35,944 bases of DNA, taken from the NCBI RefSeq assembly GCF_000170895.1, contig NZ_ABCS01000097.1:1-35944 (forward strand), given 5' to 3'. Shown here piece by piece: positions 7,581-15,740 of this stretch (position 1 is the stretch's first letter; every line of letters starts with the position of its first letter). A program made the position numbers and the translations under genes. Below the pieces are notes generated by a model. That model did no database searches. It was not told the origin of the DNA and saw only the letters and a program-made list of their open reading frames with translations. Source of the DNA: Plesiocystis pacifica SIR-1 (GTDB lineage: Bacteria; Myxococcota_A; Polyangia; Nannocystales; Nannocystaceae).

Positions 7581-8755
7581 CATCGAGGAGGGATCGAGCG
7601 GGGGTCCGATCGGCGGTTCCAGGTGTCCGCGACGCTGCGTGCCGACTCGGCTTCGTGCAGGCGGCACAGCGCAGCGACCTCGGTCACCGCGCGCGCCCAG
7701 CCCAGCGGACCCTCGGCGTCGATGGTGCGGACGAGCTCGAGGGCGCGCGCGGCCTCTCCAGCTACGAGCGCGCTGCGGCCCTGCTCGAGGCGGGCGTAGT
7801 CCGGGTCCGCCGGCGCTCGGGGTGTCTTCTCGGCGCTCGTCCGCCCGGGCGCGACGGCTTTGGGCTCGGGAGCGGGGGCGTCAGGTGTCTCGGCTTCGAG
7901 CGCAAGCGGGGTGATCTCGGCTTCGCTCTCAGGCTGCACGTCGACGGCGACGGGCGCTGGCTCGACCGCGTCGGGCAAGGCACGGGGCGTCGCCGCGGAC
8001 GGCTGACTCATCGCAGTGAACAGCGCCAGCGCCCCGGCCACGCCCGCGAGCCCACCTGTGAGGCCGAGGGCGAACTTGCCGAGGCTACCGCGCGGCATGG
8101 GCTGAGGCCCGCTCGGAGCGGGGAGCTCCTCGATGCCGACGGCGGCGAAGATCAGCGCGCGGTGGCGGGTGCGCTCGTCTCGATCGGCCCGCGGTGGTTG
8201 ACGGCGCAGGGCGTCGCGCAGCTGGGGGACCGCGCTCCCGGCCTCGAAGCGCGCGGTGAAGCGCTCCCGAGCCAGACGCAGCCGCGACTGCACGATGCCC
8301 AGGTTGACCCCGAGAGCGGCCGCGATCTCCTTGCGGCTCGCGCCCTCGAGCTCGGCGAGGATGAACACCTGGCGCGGGAGCTCATCGAGCTCGACGAGGA
8401 ACTCCGCGAGCAGCCGCGAGGCCAGGGCGCGCTGGGACTCGAATTCGTCGCCGCCCTCGGGGCGGACCTCCCGGACCTGCGACAGGGCGCCGAGCTTGCG
8501 CTCGACTCGACGACGGCTGCGGGCGTGGTTGCGGGCGACGTTGGCGAGGATCGCAAACAGCCAGGTCGAGGCCTTGCTGCGCCGCTCGAAACGGTCGAGG
8601 CGGCGGTAGGCGACGAGGAAGGTCTCCTGGAGGACGTCGTCGAGGTGCGCCTCGGGGACGCCGAGGTGCCGCGCGCTCCGCCACACGAAGTCGTAGTGCT
8701 GGCGATAGAGGGCCTCGAAGGTCGGGGCCGGGCGCGGCGGGGGTGCGTCGGGCAT
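7574..8755 (-). CDS. ECF sigma-70 factor with transmembrane segment and C-terminal extension
   Basis: 393 residues, about twice the length of a plain ECF factor. Sigma region 2 is at about 13-85 (YDFVWRSARHLGVPEAHLDDVLQETFLVAY, then STWLFAILANVARNH). Sigma region 4 is at about 113-168 (LPRQVFILAELEG, RKEIAAALGVNLGIVQSRLR). A hydrophobic stretch at 226-248 is followed by a Pro/Ala/Glu-rich linker. The last 60 residues look TPR-like (DYARLEQGRSALVAGEAARALEL). The tail probably lies outside the membrane and could sense or hold the factor inactive, replacing a separate anti-sigma factor (inference). No anti-sigma gene is adjacent. Upstream it diverges from a secreted protein; downstream follows the thioredoxin lipoprotein. 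Confidence 0.9.
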   Translation of the reverse strand: MPDAPPPRPAPTFEALYRQHYDFVWRSARHLGVPEAHLDDVLQETFLVAYRRLDRFERRSKASTWLFAILANVARNHARSRRRVERKLGALSQVREVRPEGGDEFESQRALASRLLAEFLVELDELPRQVFILAELEGASRKEIAAALGVNLGIVQSRLRLARERFTARFEAGSAVPQLRDALRRQPPRADRDERTRHRALIFAAVGIEELPAPSGPQPMPRGSLGKFALGLTGGLAGVAGALALFTAMSQPSAATPRALPDAVEPAPVAVDVQPESEAEITPLALEAETPDAPAPEPKAVAPGRTSAEKTPRAPADPDYARLEQGRSALVAGEAARALELVRTIDAEGPLGWARAVTEVAALCRLHEAESARSVADTWNRRSDPRSIPPRCW

Positions 8756-8776
8756 GGCGGCGGAGGGGGACTCGTC

Positions 8777-8830
8777 TTGGTGTCCGGATGTCGTGGATGG
8801 CTTCGGAAAAAATTGATGGGGTCGAGAACC
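8777..8830 (-). promoter_or_regulatory. Upstream element of the ECF sigma gene
   Basis: On the - strand, ACCCCATCAA followed by a T-run and CCGGACACCAA (8787-8777) repeats the arrangement before the thioredoxin gene: 35 versus 37 bases between the outer elements, and an 11-base exact match. This fits an autoregulated promoter or a shared operator. Which part is the -35 or -10 cannot be told from two copies. Confidence 0.35.
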
Positions 8831-8945
8831 GAACGTCGTTGAGTGCCAGGAGGTGTCGAAGGTGAAAGTAATTCAACCATGAACTTCGGGTTTTTGTAAG
8901 CTGAGCCTGCGCGCGCGTTGGCGCGGCGTCATTGCTGGTTCCGCG

Positions 8946-10046
8946 TTGTTTGGTCCTGGTCCCCTCTCTGGCCTCGCCCTCGCCCTCAGCCTCTCTGGCG
9001 AGGCGGCGCAAGCCGTGAGCTGGGAGGCGCCGCTGGAGTGCCCGGAGCCGGGGGAGTTCGAGGCGCGGGTCCGGGAGCTGGTGCGCTCCGAGGGGCTCGA
9101 GGTCTTGCTGCAGGGTCGGGAGTTCGAGGCGGCGGCGGTGGTCGCCGCGAACGCGGGCACGGGCTGGCGGGCGTGGTTGCGCCTGCGCGACGGGGCCTTC
9201 GAGGCGACCCACGAGCTCGAGGGGGGGGACTGCTCGGTGTTGGCCTCGCGCGTCGCGGCGGTGGTCGCGACGACCCTCGATCCCTTCGCCTTCGCCGTTG
9301 AGCTCGAGCGCACCGTCGAGGTCGAGGCGAGCGTGGCGGTCGCGGCCATCGAGGTGTTTCCGCTGCCCGAGCCGAGGGTGCAGCGACCTCGGCCGCGGGC
9401 CCCCGAACTCGAGCCCGAGCCGCCCCCAGAGCGAGCGCCCGAGCCGAGGGCGCAGCGGCCGAGCGCGCCCGCCGAGGTCCGAGCCGTCCGCGAGCGGCCC
9501 GAGCGCGAGCGACCCGAGCGGGGGCGCTGGCAGGCCGTCGTCGTCCTCGGCGCAGGCGCGGCCCTGAACCGCTTCGACGGGCCCAACGCAGCCCTCGTCG
9601 GCGAGCTGGGAGCTCAGCGCGGTCTCCTGCGCCTGAGCCTCGAAGCCAGCGGGCAGCTCGGCGGTCGCTTTCGCCTGGCGCGAGACCCCAACGTAGGCGG
9701 GGACCTGCGCGGCTGGTCCGTGGGCCCGCGAGGCTGCCTCGTGCCGGCGTGGAAGTCCCTGAGCGTCCCGGTGTGCGCGGCTTTGGGTGCGGGGCAGGTC
9801 CGGGCCGAGGGCGTCGGCGTGCAGTCGAGCCAGGTCGAGCGCGGCGCGTGGGTGTGGCTGGGCCCCGAGGTCGGCCTGAGCTGGGCGCCGATCCCCAGCC
9901 TCGCCGTGCTCGCGCGCGTGGGCCTGCCTCTGAATTTGCGCCGCCCGAGCTTCTCCGTGGAGTCGCCCGACGGCAGCTACGCCATGCCGCTGGTCAGCGG
10001 GCAGGCGATCCTCGGTCTCGAGCTGCGCCTGCCCGCCCCCGATTGA
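8946..10046 (+). CDS. Secreted protein, Arg/Pro/Glu-rich linker and probable C-terminal beta-rich domain
   Basis: 366 residues from TTG 8946, but the start is uncertain. Residues 1-23 are hydrophobic and end AAQA, a likely signal-peptidase site, yet no positive charge precedes them. The frame remains open to 8883 without any ATG, GTG or TTG. A CTG at 8907 would add MRARWRGVIAGSA and complete a normal signal peptide. Residues about 25-110 form a domain with a conserved-looking start (WEAPLECPEPGEFEARVREL). About 125-195 is a Pro/Arg/Glu linker. The rest (WQAVVVLGAGAALNRF, then alternating hydrophobic strands ending LGLELRLPAPD) looks like an outer-membrane beta-domain. It diverges from the ECF sigma gene, which may control it. 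Function unknown. Confidence 0.7.
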   Translation: MFGPGPLSGLALALSLSGEAAQAVSWEAPLECPEPGEFEARVRELVRSEGLEVLLQGREFEAAAVVAANAGTGWRAWLRLRDGAFEATHELEGGDCSVLASRVAAVVATTLDPFAFAVELERTVEVEASVAVAAIEVFPLPEPRVQRPRPRAPELEPEPPPERAPEPRAQRPSAPAEVRAVRERPERERPERGRWQAVVVLGAGAALNRFDGPNAALVGELGAQRGLLRLSLEASGQLGGRFRLARDPNVGGDLRGWSVGPRGCLVPAWKSLSVPVCAALGAGQVRAEGVGVQSSQVERGAWVWLGPEVGLSWAPIPSLAVLARVGLPLNLRRPSFSVESPDGSYAMPLVSGQAILGLELRLPAPD

Positions 10047-10059
10047 AGGGGTCGCCCTT
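10046..10059. terminator. Short hairpin between convergent genes
   Basis: AAGGG-GTCG-CCCTT directly after the stop of the + gene, 12 bases before the stop of the - gene. The stem is only 5 bp and there is no T-tract. Weak support. Confidence 0.2.
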
Positions 10060-10071
10060 GCCCCCCTTGCC

Positions 10072-11565
10072 CTACAGCGCGGGGTCCGTCGACGCGCAGT
10101 GGGTCTGGCTGCAGTGGGCGCAGCCAGAGCCGATGCAGTTGTCGCAGTCGGCCACGCAGTTGCTCGTGCCCCGGGCCATGCAGCGCTGGCTCAGGAAGTA
10201 GTAGGCGCAGTCTTGGGTGTCGTCTTGTTTGTTCGGATCGGCGTAGCCGTGCACGTCGCAGGCCCCGACGTTACCGTCGAAGTTCGAGCACGGCTCGGAC
10301 TCGGGCGCGCCGCAGTCCGCGTCGATCCCCGCCTGGCAGTTCGAGGTCCCCCGCGGCCGGCACTTGTCCGTGGTCGTGTAGTAGGCGCAGTCCTGGGTGG
10401 TCCCGTGGCCGTGGGCGTTGCAGCCGGCCAGATCGTGGTCCCAGACCCCGCAGGCCATGGACTCGCTGTCGTCGAAGCGCTCGCACATGTCGCCCTGGTC
10501 CGCGCCGCCGACGAAGCCGATCACCGAGTCCTCGCCCCACGCGGGCGGGTTGGTGATCCCGGCGTCCTCGCACATGTTCTGCCAGCACGACTCGGTGTTG
10601 CTGAGCTGGTTGCTCAGCTCCATGTGCAGGTGGCAGCCCTGCCAGCAGGGGTTGTAGCAGTAGCCCGCCTGCTCGTTCTCGACCGCTTTGTTCGCCTCGC
10701 CGAACTCGATCGCCGCGTCGGTCTCAATGCCCTTGTCGGCCGCGCTCGGCTCGTACCACTGGCAGCCCGTATCGGCCAGGCACGAGGCCGAGTCGGCGTG
10801 CTGACACAGCTCCCCCGCGGGCTCCCAGACCTCACCCACGTAGAGGTTGCTCGGATCGAGGTCGGCGACGGTGCTGCCGTCGTAGACGGGCTCGTCGAGG
10901 TGGGCGTAGAGCACCCAGCCCAGGTGGTACTCGACGTCGTCGTAGCTCGCGTAGACCTGGAAGCGCTGGTCGTAGCCGCCCTTGGCGAAGCCTCCGGTGG
11001 CGCAGGCGTTGGTCGGGGCTTCGGGTTGGACGCGGACCGAGTCGGGGGGCAGCCCGCCCGGCAGGGCGCTGGGCGAGAGGCGCAGGTAGGCATCCTCGCC
11101 GCAGCTGTCGCCGTCGGCGGCGAACAGGTCGATGGCCCAGTCGCCGCCCCAGGGCCGGTGGTGACCGCACTTGCCCTGGCTCTGGCCCGGCGGGATGTAG
11201 CACTCGTTGAGGCGGTTGTGGGCCTTGCACTGGGCGTTGGTGGTGCAGGTGTCGGCGTCCGGATCGGCCGGGCAGTTGTACAGGCGACTCTCGGTGTTGC
11301 CGGGGAAGGGGCTGCGCAGGGCGGCGCCCAGGCGGCGGGCGAAGAACGAGCTCTGGGCCTCCATGGCCAGGCCTTCGAGGATGAGCTCGGTCGCCTCGAG
11401 ATCCGGGGCCTGGTCCTCGGAGTCCTCGACGAGGGCGCGCCAGGAGTCGGGGTCGGCGTCGACGCCGGGATCAGCCTCGCAGCCGAGCGCCAGCGCGGCG
11501 AGGAAGACCATGGAGGAGGTGGAGGAGGTGGAGCAGGGGAGGGGGCTCGGGTTCCGCATATCCAT
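10072..11565 (-). CDS. Cys-rich lipoprotein with M23 (LytM)-like domain
   Basis: 497 residues. A signal peptide with lipobox LALGC (Cys29). From about 130 the order of elements matches M23 metallopeptidases: a His-containing entry (GHHRPWGGDWAID, H135/H136, D142, D146), YAHLDE (220-225), YVGEVWEPAG (242-250, like the V-x-V-G-D-x-V-x-A-G turn), then GCHLHMEL with H312 and H314. Several Cys-rich insertions break the fold, including CLADTGCQWY and NPCWQGC. The C-terminal third has two copies of a Cys module, QDCAYY-x8-RGTSNC, each preceded by a C-x-V/H-G element. Start: ATG 11565, or 11559 two codons later. It could be a peptidoglycan hydrolase or a non-enzymatic LytM relative. It diverges from the patatin gene. 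M23 assignment is inference from motifs. Confidence 0.82.
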   Translation of the reverse strand: MDMRNPSPLPCSTSSTSSMVFLAALALGCEADPGVDADPDSWRALVEDSEDQAPDLEATELILEGLAMEAQSSFFARRLGAALRSPFPGNTESRLYNCPADPDADTCTTNAQCKAHNRLNECYIPPGQSQGKCGHHRPWGGDWAIDLFAADGDSCGEDAYLRLSPSALPGGLPPDSVRVQPEAPTNACATGGFAKGGYDQRFQVYASYDDVEYHLGWVLYAHLDEPVYDGSTVADLDPSNLYVGEVWEPAGELCQHADSASCLADTGCQWYEPSAADKGIETDAAIEFGEANKAVENEQAGYCYNPCWQGCHLHMELSNQLSNTESCWQNMCEDAGITNPPAWGEDSVIGFVGGADQGDMCERFDDSESMACGVWDHDLAGCNAHGHGTTQDCAYYTTTDKCRPRGTSNCQAGIDADCGAPESEPCSNFDGNVGACDVHGYADPNKQDDTQDCAYYFLSQRCMARGTSNCVADCDNCIGSGCAHCSQTHCASTDPAL

Positions 11566-11646
11566 CCAGTCGCCCGAAGCCCTGGGGCGTCCACGAAGCT
11601 GGCGCGTACGAGGCGTGTGCTTCCTCCAGGCCGCGGCCTGGCGCGC

Positions 11647-11675
11647 TTGCCAAGGCCCGCGGCCTCTCGTATGCC
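11647..11675 (+). promoter_or_regulatory. Promoter TTGCCA-N17-TATGCC, six bases before ATG
   Basis: TTGCCA (11647-11652), a 17-base spacer and TATGCC (11670-11675) form a sigma-70-like promoter. The hexamer ends six bases before the patatin ATG, so the transcript would be leaderless. Confidence 0.55.
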
Positions 11676-11681
11676 CACGTC

Positions 11682-12575
11682 ATGGACGGGTCGCCGGGCA
11701 TCGGGGTGGTCGTCGAGGGCGGTGGCCTGCGCGGCTCCTTCGGCGTGGGCGTGCTCGCCGAGCTGGCGACCTGGGGCGCGCGCCTGCCCCTGCCCATCAC
11801 CCACCTGTTCGCAACCTCGTCGGGGGCCCCGAACGCGGCCTTCTTCGCCGCCGGGCAGATCGAGGACGGCGTGCGGATCTGGAACGAGCGCACCCACGGC
11901 CGCGAGCTCATCGACTTTCGCAACCTCGTGGGCCGCGGCGACATCATGAAGATCGACGAGCTCGTCGAGGTGTTCCGCGGCGACATCCTCTTGCACGGCG
12001 AGCGCTTCGCCGCGGACGCGGGCTCGCCCGAGCTGCACGTCTCGGTGACCAACGTCGAGACCGGCGGCAACGAGGTCCTGCGCGCGACCCCCAGCAACGT
12101 GCACGCCCTGCTGACCGCGGCCATGGCCGTGCCCATCGCCTACGGCCGGCCGGTCCCAGTCACCCACGCCGACGGCCGCACCCGCGGGTGGTACATCGAC
12201 GGGGGCTTCGGCGCGCCCGTGGCCGTGCGCGAGGCCGTGGCCGCCGGCTTGGCCAAGATCCTCGTCGTGCTGACCAAGCCCGCGGGGCACCGGCGCAAGC
12301 GCAACACCCTCGCGGCCTTTTTGCAGGGGCGCTCCTACCCGCGCCACCCCCTGGCGCGCCAGGCCATCGCCGACAAGTGGATGCACTACAACGCCACCCT
12401 CGACCTGCTCGCCGAGCTCGAGGCCACGGGCAAGGCCTACGTGCTGCGGCCGCCCCACGAGCCGCCCGCGCGGCGCTTGAGCCGGTCCAAGGAGGCGATC
12501 ACCGCGAGCATCGAGCTCGGCCGGGCGACGCTGCGCGAGCACGCCGACGCGCTCTCGGGCTACTTCGCGCGCTGA
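11682..12575 (+). CDS. Patatin-like phospholipase
   Basis: 297 residues, no signal peptide. The oxyanion loop GGGLRG is at 13-18 and the nucleophile elbow ATSSGAP has Ser46 as catalytic serine (Gly replaced by Ala at the first position). The catalytic Asp is D173 in the YIDGGFGAP motif. Length and motif order match the bacterial patatin family, acyl hydrolases that act on phospholipids or other lipid esters; within it the layout is closest to YjjU-type proteins. It probably acts in the cytoplasm or at the inner face of the membrane. A well-formed promoter precedes it, and it converges with the Ser/Thr kinase gene with only six bases between the stop codons. Substrate unknown. Confidence 0.9.
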   Translation: MDGSPGIGVVVEGGGLRGSFGVGVLAELATWGARLPLPITHLFATSSGAPNAAFFAAGQIEDGVRIWNERTHGRELIDFRNLVGRGDIMKIDELVEVFRGDILLHGERFAADAGSPELHVSVTNVETGGNEVLRATPSNVHALLTAAMAVPIAYGRPVPVTHADGRTRGWYIDGGFGAPVAVREAVAAGLAKILVVLTKPAGHRRKRNTLAAFLQGRSYPRHPLARQAIADKWMHYNATLDLLAELEATGKAYVLRPPHEPPARRLSRSKEAITASIELGRATLREHADALSGYFAR

Positions 12576-12581
12576 TCGAAG

Positions 12582-14708
12582 TCAGTTGGGGGAGCTGCTG
12601 ACCCGGGGCCACCAGCCGCTGACGATGGCTACCGCGGCGAACGAGTTGGCCGCGCCGATGAACGCGAAGGTGAAGTCCGTCCACACCGAGGCGCCGAGGG
12701 TCGCGAGCCCAAAGGCGGCGCCGAGGACCAGCCCGCGGGCGTCGATGGCCATGGCCATGAGGCTGACGACGCAGGCCCAGACCAGGGGCAGGAAGGCCAT
12801 GGTCTGGAGCGCGCCCAGGCCCGCGAAGTAGCCGGCGAGGGTCAGCAGCAGCTGGAAGGCCAGGCCGAGGGCGACGGTCGAGACCGACAGCCGGTTGATG
12901 TGGGTGCGCGTGAGCGAGTCCCGGGCCCAGACGCGGAGGACCGCGAGCACGGCCAGGGACAGCACGGGCACGAGGCCGTAGAGCAGGAAGGTCTTGGCGC
13001 GCGGATACTCGGGGGCGACGAGCTGCTCGTAGAGGGGGAAGCCGATCCACACGAAGGACAGCACGAAGATCATGAACGAGCGCGTGCGTCGGCCGAGGTT
13101 GGGGTCGTGGTCGGCGTGGATGCGCTCGAGCTCGGCCTGGCGGCCCTGCTCTCGGGCGTAGGCCTCGTCGACCCTGGCGAGGAGCTCCGCGGGCAGGTCC
13201 CGGGTGCGCGAGGCGATGGCCACGGCGATGGCCGGGGCGCCGTGGTCGAGCTCGTAGCGGACGATGAGCTCGCGGGCGCGGACGAGGCCACGCAGGGCGG
13301 CCTCGTTCTCGGGCCACGCCGCCAGGGACTGCTCGAAGCCGAAGCGGATCTGGGCGAACAGCTCCTTGCGGCGCTGGGGGTCCGGGCGGTTGTCGGAGCT
13401 GGCCTCGACGCTGGCTTCCTCGTCCCATGCGCCAACACCCGCTTCGGCCTCGGCGCGGGCGCGCTCGGCCAGGGCGACCAGCAGGGCCTCGAGCTCGTCG
13501 AGGCGCTCTTGGGCCTCGTTGGCGATGTGGCTGGCGACGCGGTGGCTGCGGAAGTCGGCGATCGCCCGGCGCAGCTCTTGGGCCGAGGCGTAGCGGTCCT
13601 CGGGCTCGCGGGCCATCGCCTTGCGGCAGATCTCGGCGAGCTCCGGGGGCGCGTGGGCGTGCTCGGGCAGGCGCGGCTCGGTGTGGCTGACCGCGTAGAG
13701 CACCTCCATGATCGAGCGCCCGCCGTGGGGCGGCCGGCCGGCGATGAGCTCGTGGAGCGTGGCCCCGAGCAGGTAGACGTCGGTGCGCTCGTCGAGGCGC
13801 TCGCCGTCGCCGAGGGCCATCTCCGGCGCCATGTAGCTCGGCGTCCCGACGATGCCGCTGCGCCGGGCGGCCAGCGGCAGCTTGCCGGCGGGGTCGGGGG
13901 CGAGGGAGGCCGCCACGCCCCAGTCGGCCACGTAGATCTCGCCGTGGCTGCCGAGCATGACGTTCTCGGGCTTGATGTCGAGGTGGAGGATGCGGCGATC
14001 GTGGGCGAAGTGGACGGCCGTGCACACGGCCATGAGCACGCGCAGGTGGGCGTCGAGGAGCTCGGCCTCGTCCAGGTCTGCCGGGTCGGCAGGGTCACCG
14101 GGGTCGAGGCCGAGGCGCTCGCGGGCGCGCTCGGGCTCCGCGAGCAAGCTCGCCCACGACTCGCCCTCGATGCGCTTGAGCACGATCAGCGGCTGGCCGT
14201 CCTCGTCGCTGGCGATGTCGTAGACCGGGATGATGTTGGGGTGCTCGAGGCGCCCGGTGATCCACGCCTCCTGGAGGAGCTCGAGGGTGGTCCGGCGCTG
14301 GCTCAGGGCCTCGCGCAGGCTCGGGCGCACGGCCTTGACCGCGACCTCCCGGCCCATGGCGGTCTGCGTCGCCGCGCGCACGATGCCGCGCCCGCCCTCG
14401 CCGATGACCTCGCCGAGCACCAGCGGCGCCTCGGCGCTCGCCTGCCGCTCGGCCTCGAAGGCACCGAGGGCCTGGCGACCCGTGGTGCCGACGGACTCGA
14501 GCTCGGCCTGGGGCATCTGGGTCTGCATGGGCGAGCCTTGCAGCGTCCGCGCGGCCGCGGACACGGTCTCCCAGGTTCCCCAGGTGCCGTCCGTATCGGC
14601 GCCCTCGCTGTCCGTTCCCAGGGTGTCGACGGTCGCGTCGGGGCCCGCGGTGTCAGACGGCGCGCCGCGTCCTCGCGCGGGCGGTCCGGCCTCGTTCCCT
14701 TCGCTCAC
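12582..14708 (-). CDS. Ser/Thr protein kinase with multi-pass C-terminal membrane domain
   Basis: 708 residues from GTG 14708. Residues 1-95 are an acidic low-complexity leader. The kinase domain (about 98-375) has the Gly loop GEGGRG (103-108), Lys125 in AVKAV, Glu147, HLDIKPEN (242-249) with catalytic Asp244, DWG in place of DFG (262-264), and APE (294-296). Leu precedes the catalytic Asp, so it is a non-RD kinase; activity is still plausible since Lys, Glu and both Asp are present. About 390-525 is helical and Glu/Ala-rich. From about 530 to the end there are five or six hydrophobic segments, an unusual multi-pass anchor instead of the usual single TM plus sensor. The GTG start fits a -10-like TAGCCT six bases upstream. 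It diverges from a lipoprotein gene. Targets unknown. Confidence 0.92.
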   Translation of the reverse strand: MSEGNEAGPPARGRGAPSDTAGPDATVDTLGTDSEGADTDGTWGTWETVSAAARTLQGSPMQTQMPQAELESVGTTGRQALGAFEAERQASAEAPLVLGEVIGEGGRGIVRAATQTAMGREVAVKAVRPSLREALSQRRTTLELLQEAWITGRLEHPNIIPVYDIASDEDGQPLIVLKRIEGESWASLLAEPERARERLGLDPGDPADPADLDEAELLDAHLRVLMAVCTAVHFAHDRRILHLDIKPENVMLGSHGEIYVADWGVAASLAPDPAGKLPLAARRSGIVGTPSYMAPEMALGDGERLDERTDVYLLGATLHELIAGRPPHGGRSIMEVLYAVSHTEPRLPEHAHAPPELAEICRKAMAREPEDRYASAQELRRAIADFRSHRVASHIANEAQERLDELEALLVALAERARAEAEAGVGAWDEEASVEASSDNRPDPQRRKELFAQIRFGFEQSLAAWPENEAALRGLVRARELIVRYELDHGAPAIAVAIASRTRDLPAELLARVDEAYAREQGRQAELERIHADHDPNLGRRTRSFMIFVLSFVWIGFPLYEQLVAPEYPRAKTFLLYGLVPVLSLAVLAVLRVWARDSLTRTHINRLSVSTVALGLAFQLLLTLAGYFAGLGALQTMAFLPLVWACVVSLMAMAIDARGLVLGAAFGLATLGASVWTDFTFAFIGAANSFAAVAIVSGWWPRVSSSPN

Positions 14709-14714
14709 CGCCGG

Positions 14715-14720
14715 AGGCTA
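14715..14720 (-). promoter_or_regulatory. -10-like hexamer TAGCCT, six bases before GTG
   Basis: On the - strand TGC-TAGCCT-N6-GTG: the hexamer ends six bases before the kinase start codon. A weak TTTGGG lies 17 bases further upstream. Confidence 0.4.
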
Positions 14721-14780
14721 GCAGAGCCCCCGCGGGTCCCAAACACCGCATGCCACATCGCTCGAGTGTGCCCCCACGCC

Positions 14781-14808
14781 TTGCTGCGCAGTTCGCATCC
14801 GCTAGCGT
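14781..14808 (+). promoter_or_regulatory. Promoter TTGCTG-N16-TAGCGT, six bases before ATG
   Basis: TTGCTG (14781-14786), 16-base spacer, TAGCGT (14803-14808), then six bases to the ATG at 14815. This predicts a leaderless transcript for the lipoprotein gene. Confidence 0.5.
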
Positions 14809-14814
14809 TCGGGC

Positions 14815-15726
14815 ATGCGTACGACCACTTGCCTTGCCCTTCCCGCTGCTTCGCTCCTGACCCTGACCCTGCTCGCTCCTGCGATGGGCTGCGCCGACGA
14901 TGGCGGCGCGGACGAGGGCAACGACGAGGTCGCCGCGACCGAGACCGAGGACGGCGAGACGGAGACGGGCACGGACACGGAGACCGGCGAGAGCTCGGGC
15001 GAGACGGAGACGGAGACCGAGACGGATTCGACCGAGAGCGCGGAGACCACCGAGACCGGTGGAGAGAGCGACACCAGCACGACGGGGGAGGAGCCGGCCT
15101 GCGACGGCAGTGACCCCGTGCCCGCCGACTGGTTCATCCAGCTGCTCGAGGGAGACTTCCCCAACGACCTGCCCACCGACGCCGAGGAGGCCTGCGCCGT
15201 CCTCGAGTCCCCCGCCAACGTCCTGCGCGTCGACTGCCCGAGCTTCGCCTTCGACCTCGAGCTCACCGCCACACCCATGCCGACCCTGCCCGCCCCCGTC
15301 GCCATGGGCGAGGCCACCGTCCGCGTGCACCACGAGCCCGGCTGGCTCAACTGGCCCGACCTGTGGATCGACGTCGAGGTCGCGGGCGTCGAGCGCTGGG
15401 CCTTTACCGCGGCCTCGGTCCTCGACCCGCTCGAGGGCAGCTACGCCGTGCCCTGGTCGCCCGCGCTGACCGGCGCCGAGTGTGGTCCCTTCATCGTCAC
15501 GACGCCCTTTGGCGAGGACAGCTGCGGCGAGCAGGTCGCCCGGGCCCTCGAGTTCAGCGTGGACGGGGCGAGCGTCGAGGCCTGGCACGCGACCCACTTC
15601 GAGACCAGCGTCGACGCGCGGGCCTTCGAGGGGTGGATCTCGGCGGCGCGCGAGTACATCGAGCCGCCGGAGTTCTGCGACGTCTCGCCGACCTGGTACT
15701 CGATGGTCACCCGCCGCGAGCTGTAG
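14815..15726 (+). CDS. Lipoprotein of unknown function with acidic linker
   Basis: 303 residues. The signal peptide ends at lipobox PAMGC (Cys26), followed by ADDGG and a Thr/Glu/Asp/Ser linker to about residue 95. The folded part (about 98-303) starts ACDGSDPVPADWFIQLLEG and has paired Cys residues (EEACAV, VDCPSF, AECGPF, DSCGEQ, EFCDVS) consistent with disulfides in an exported beta-rich domain. I do not recognise the family. It diverges from the Ser/Thr kinase gene with 106 bp between starts, each with its own putative leaderless promoter, so both may respond together. It converges with the LysM endopeptidase; GGCC-N5-GGCC (15728-15740) sits in the 14-bp gap. Confidence 0.85.
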   Translation: MRTTTCLALPAASLLTLTLLAPAMGCADDGGADEGNDEVAATETEDGETETGTDTETGESSGETETETETDSTESAETTETGGESDTSTTGEEPACDGSDPVPADWFIQLLEGDFPNDLPTDAEEACAVLESPANVLRVDCPSFAFDLELTATPMPTLPAPVAMGEATVRVHHEPGWLNWPDLWIDVEVAGVERWAFTAASVLDPLEGSYAVPWSPALTGAECGPFIVTTPFGEDSCGEQVARALEFSVDGASVEAWHATHFETSVDARAFEGWISAAREYIEPPEFCDVSPTWYSMVTRREL

Positions 15727-15740
15727 CGGCCTGAGAGGCC

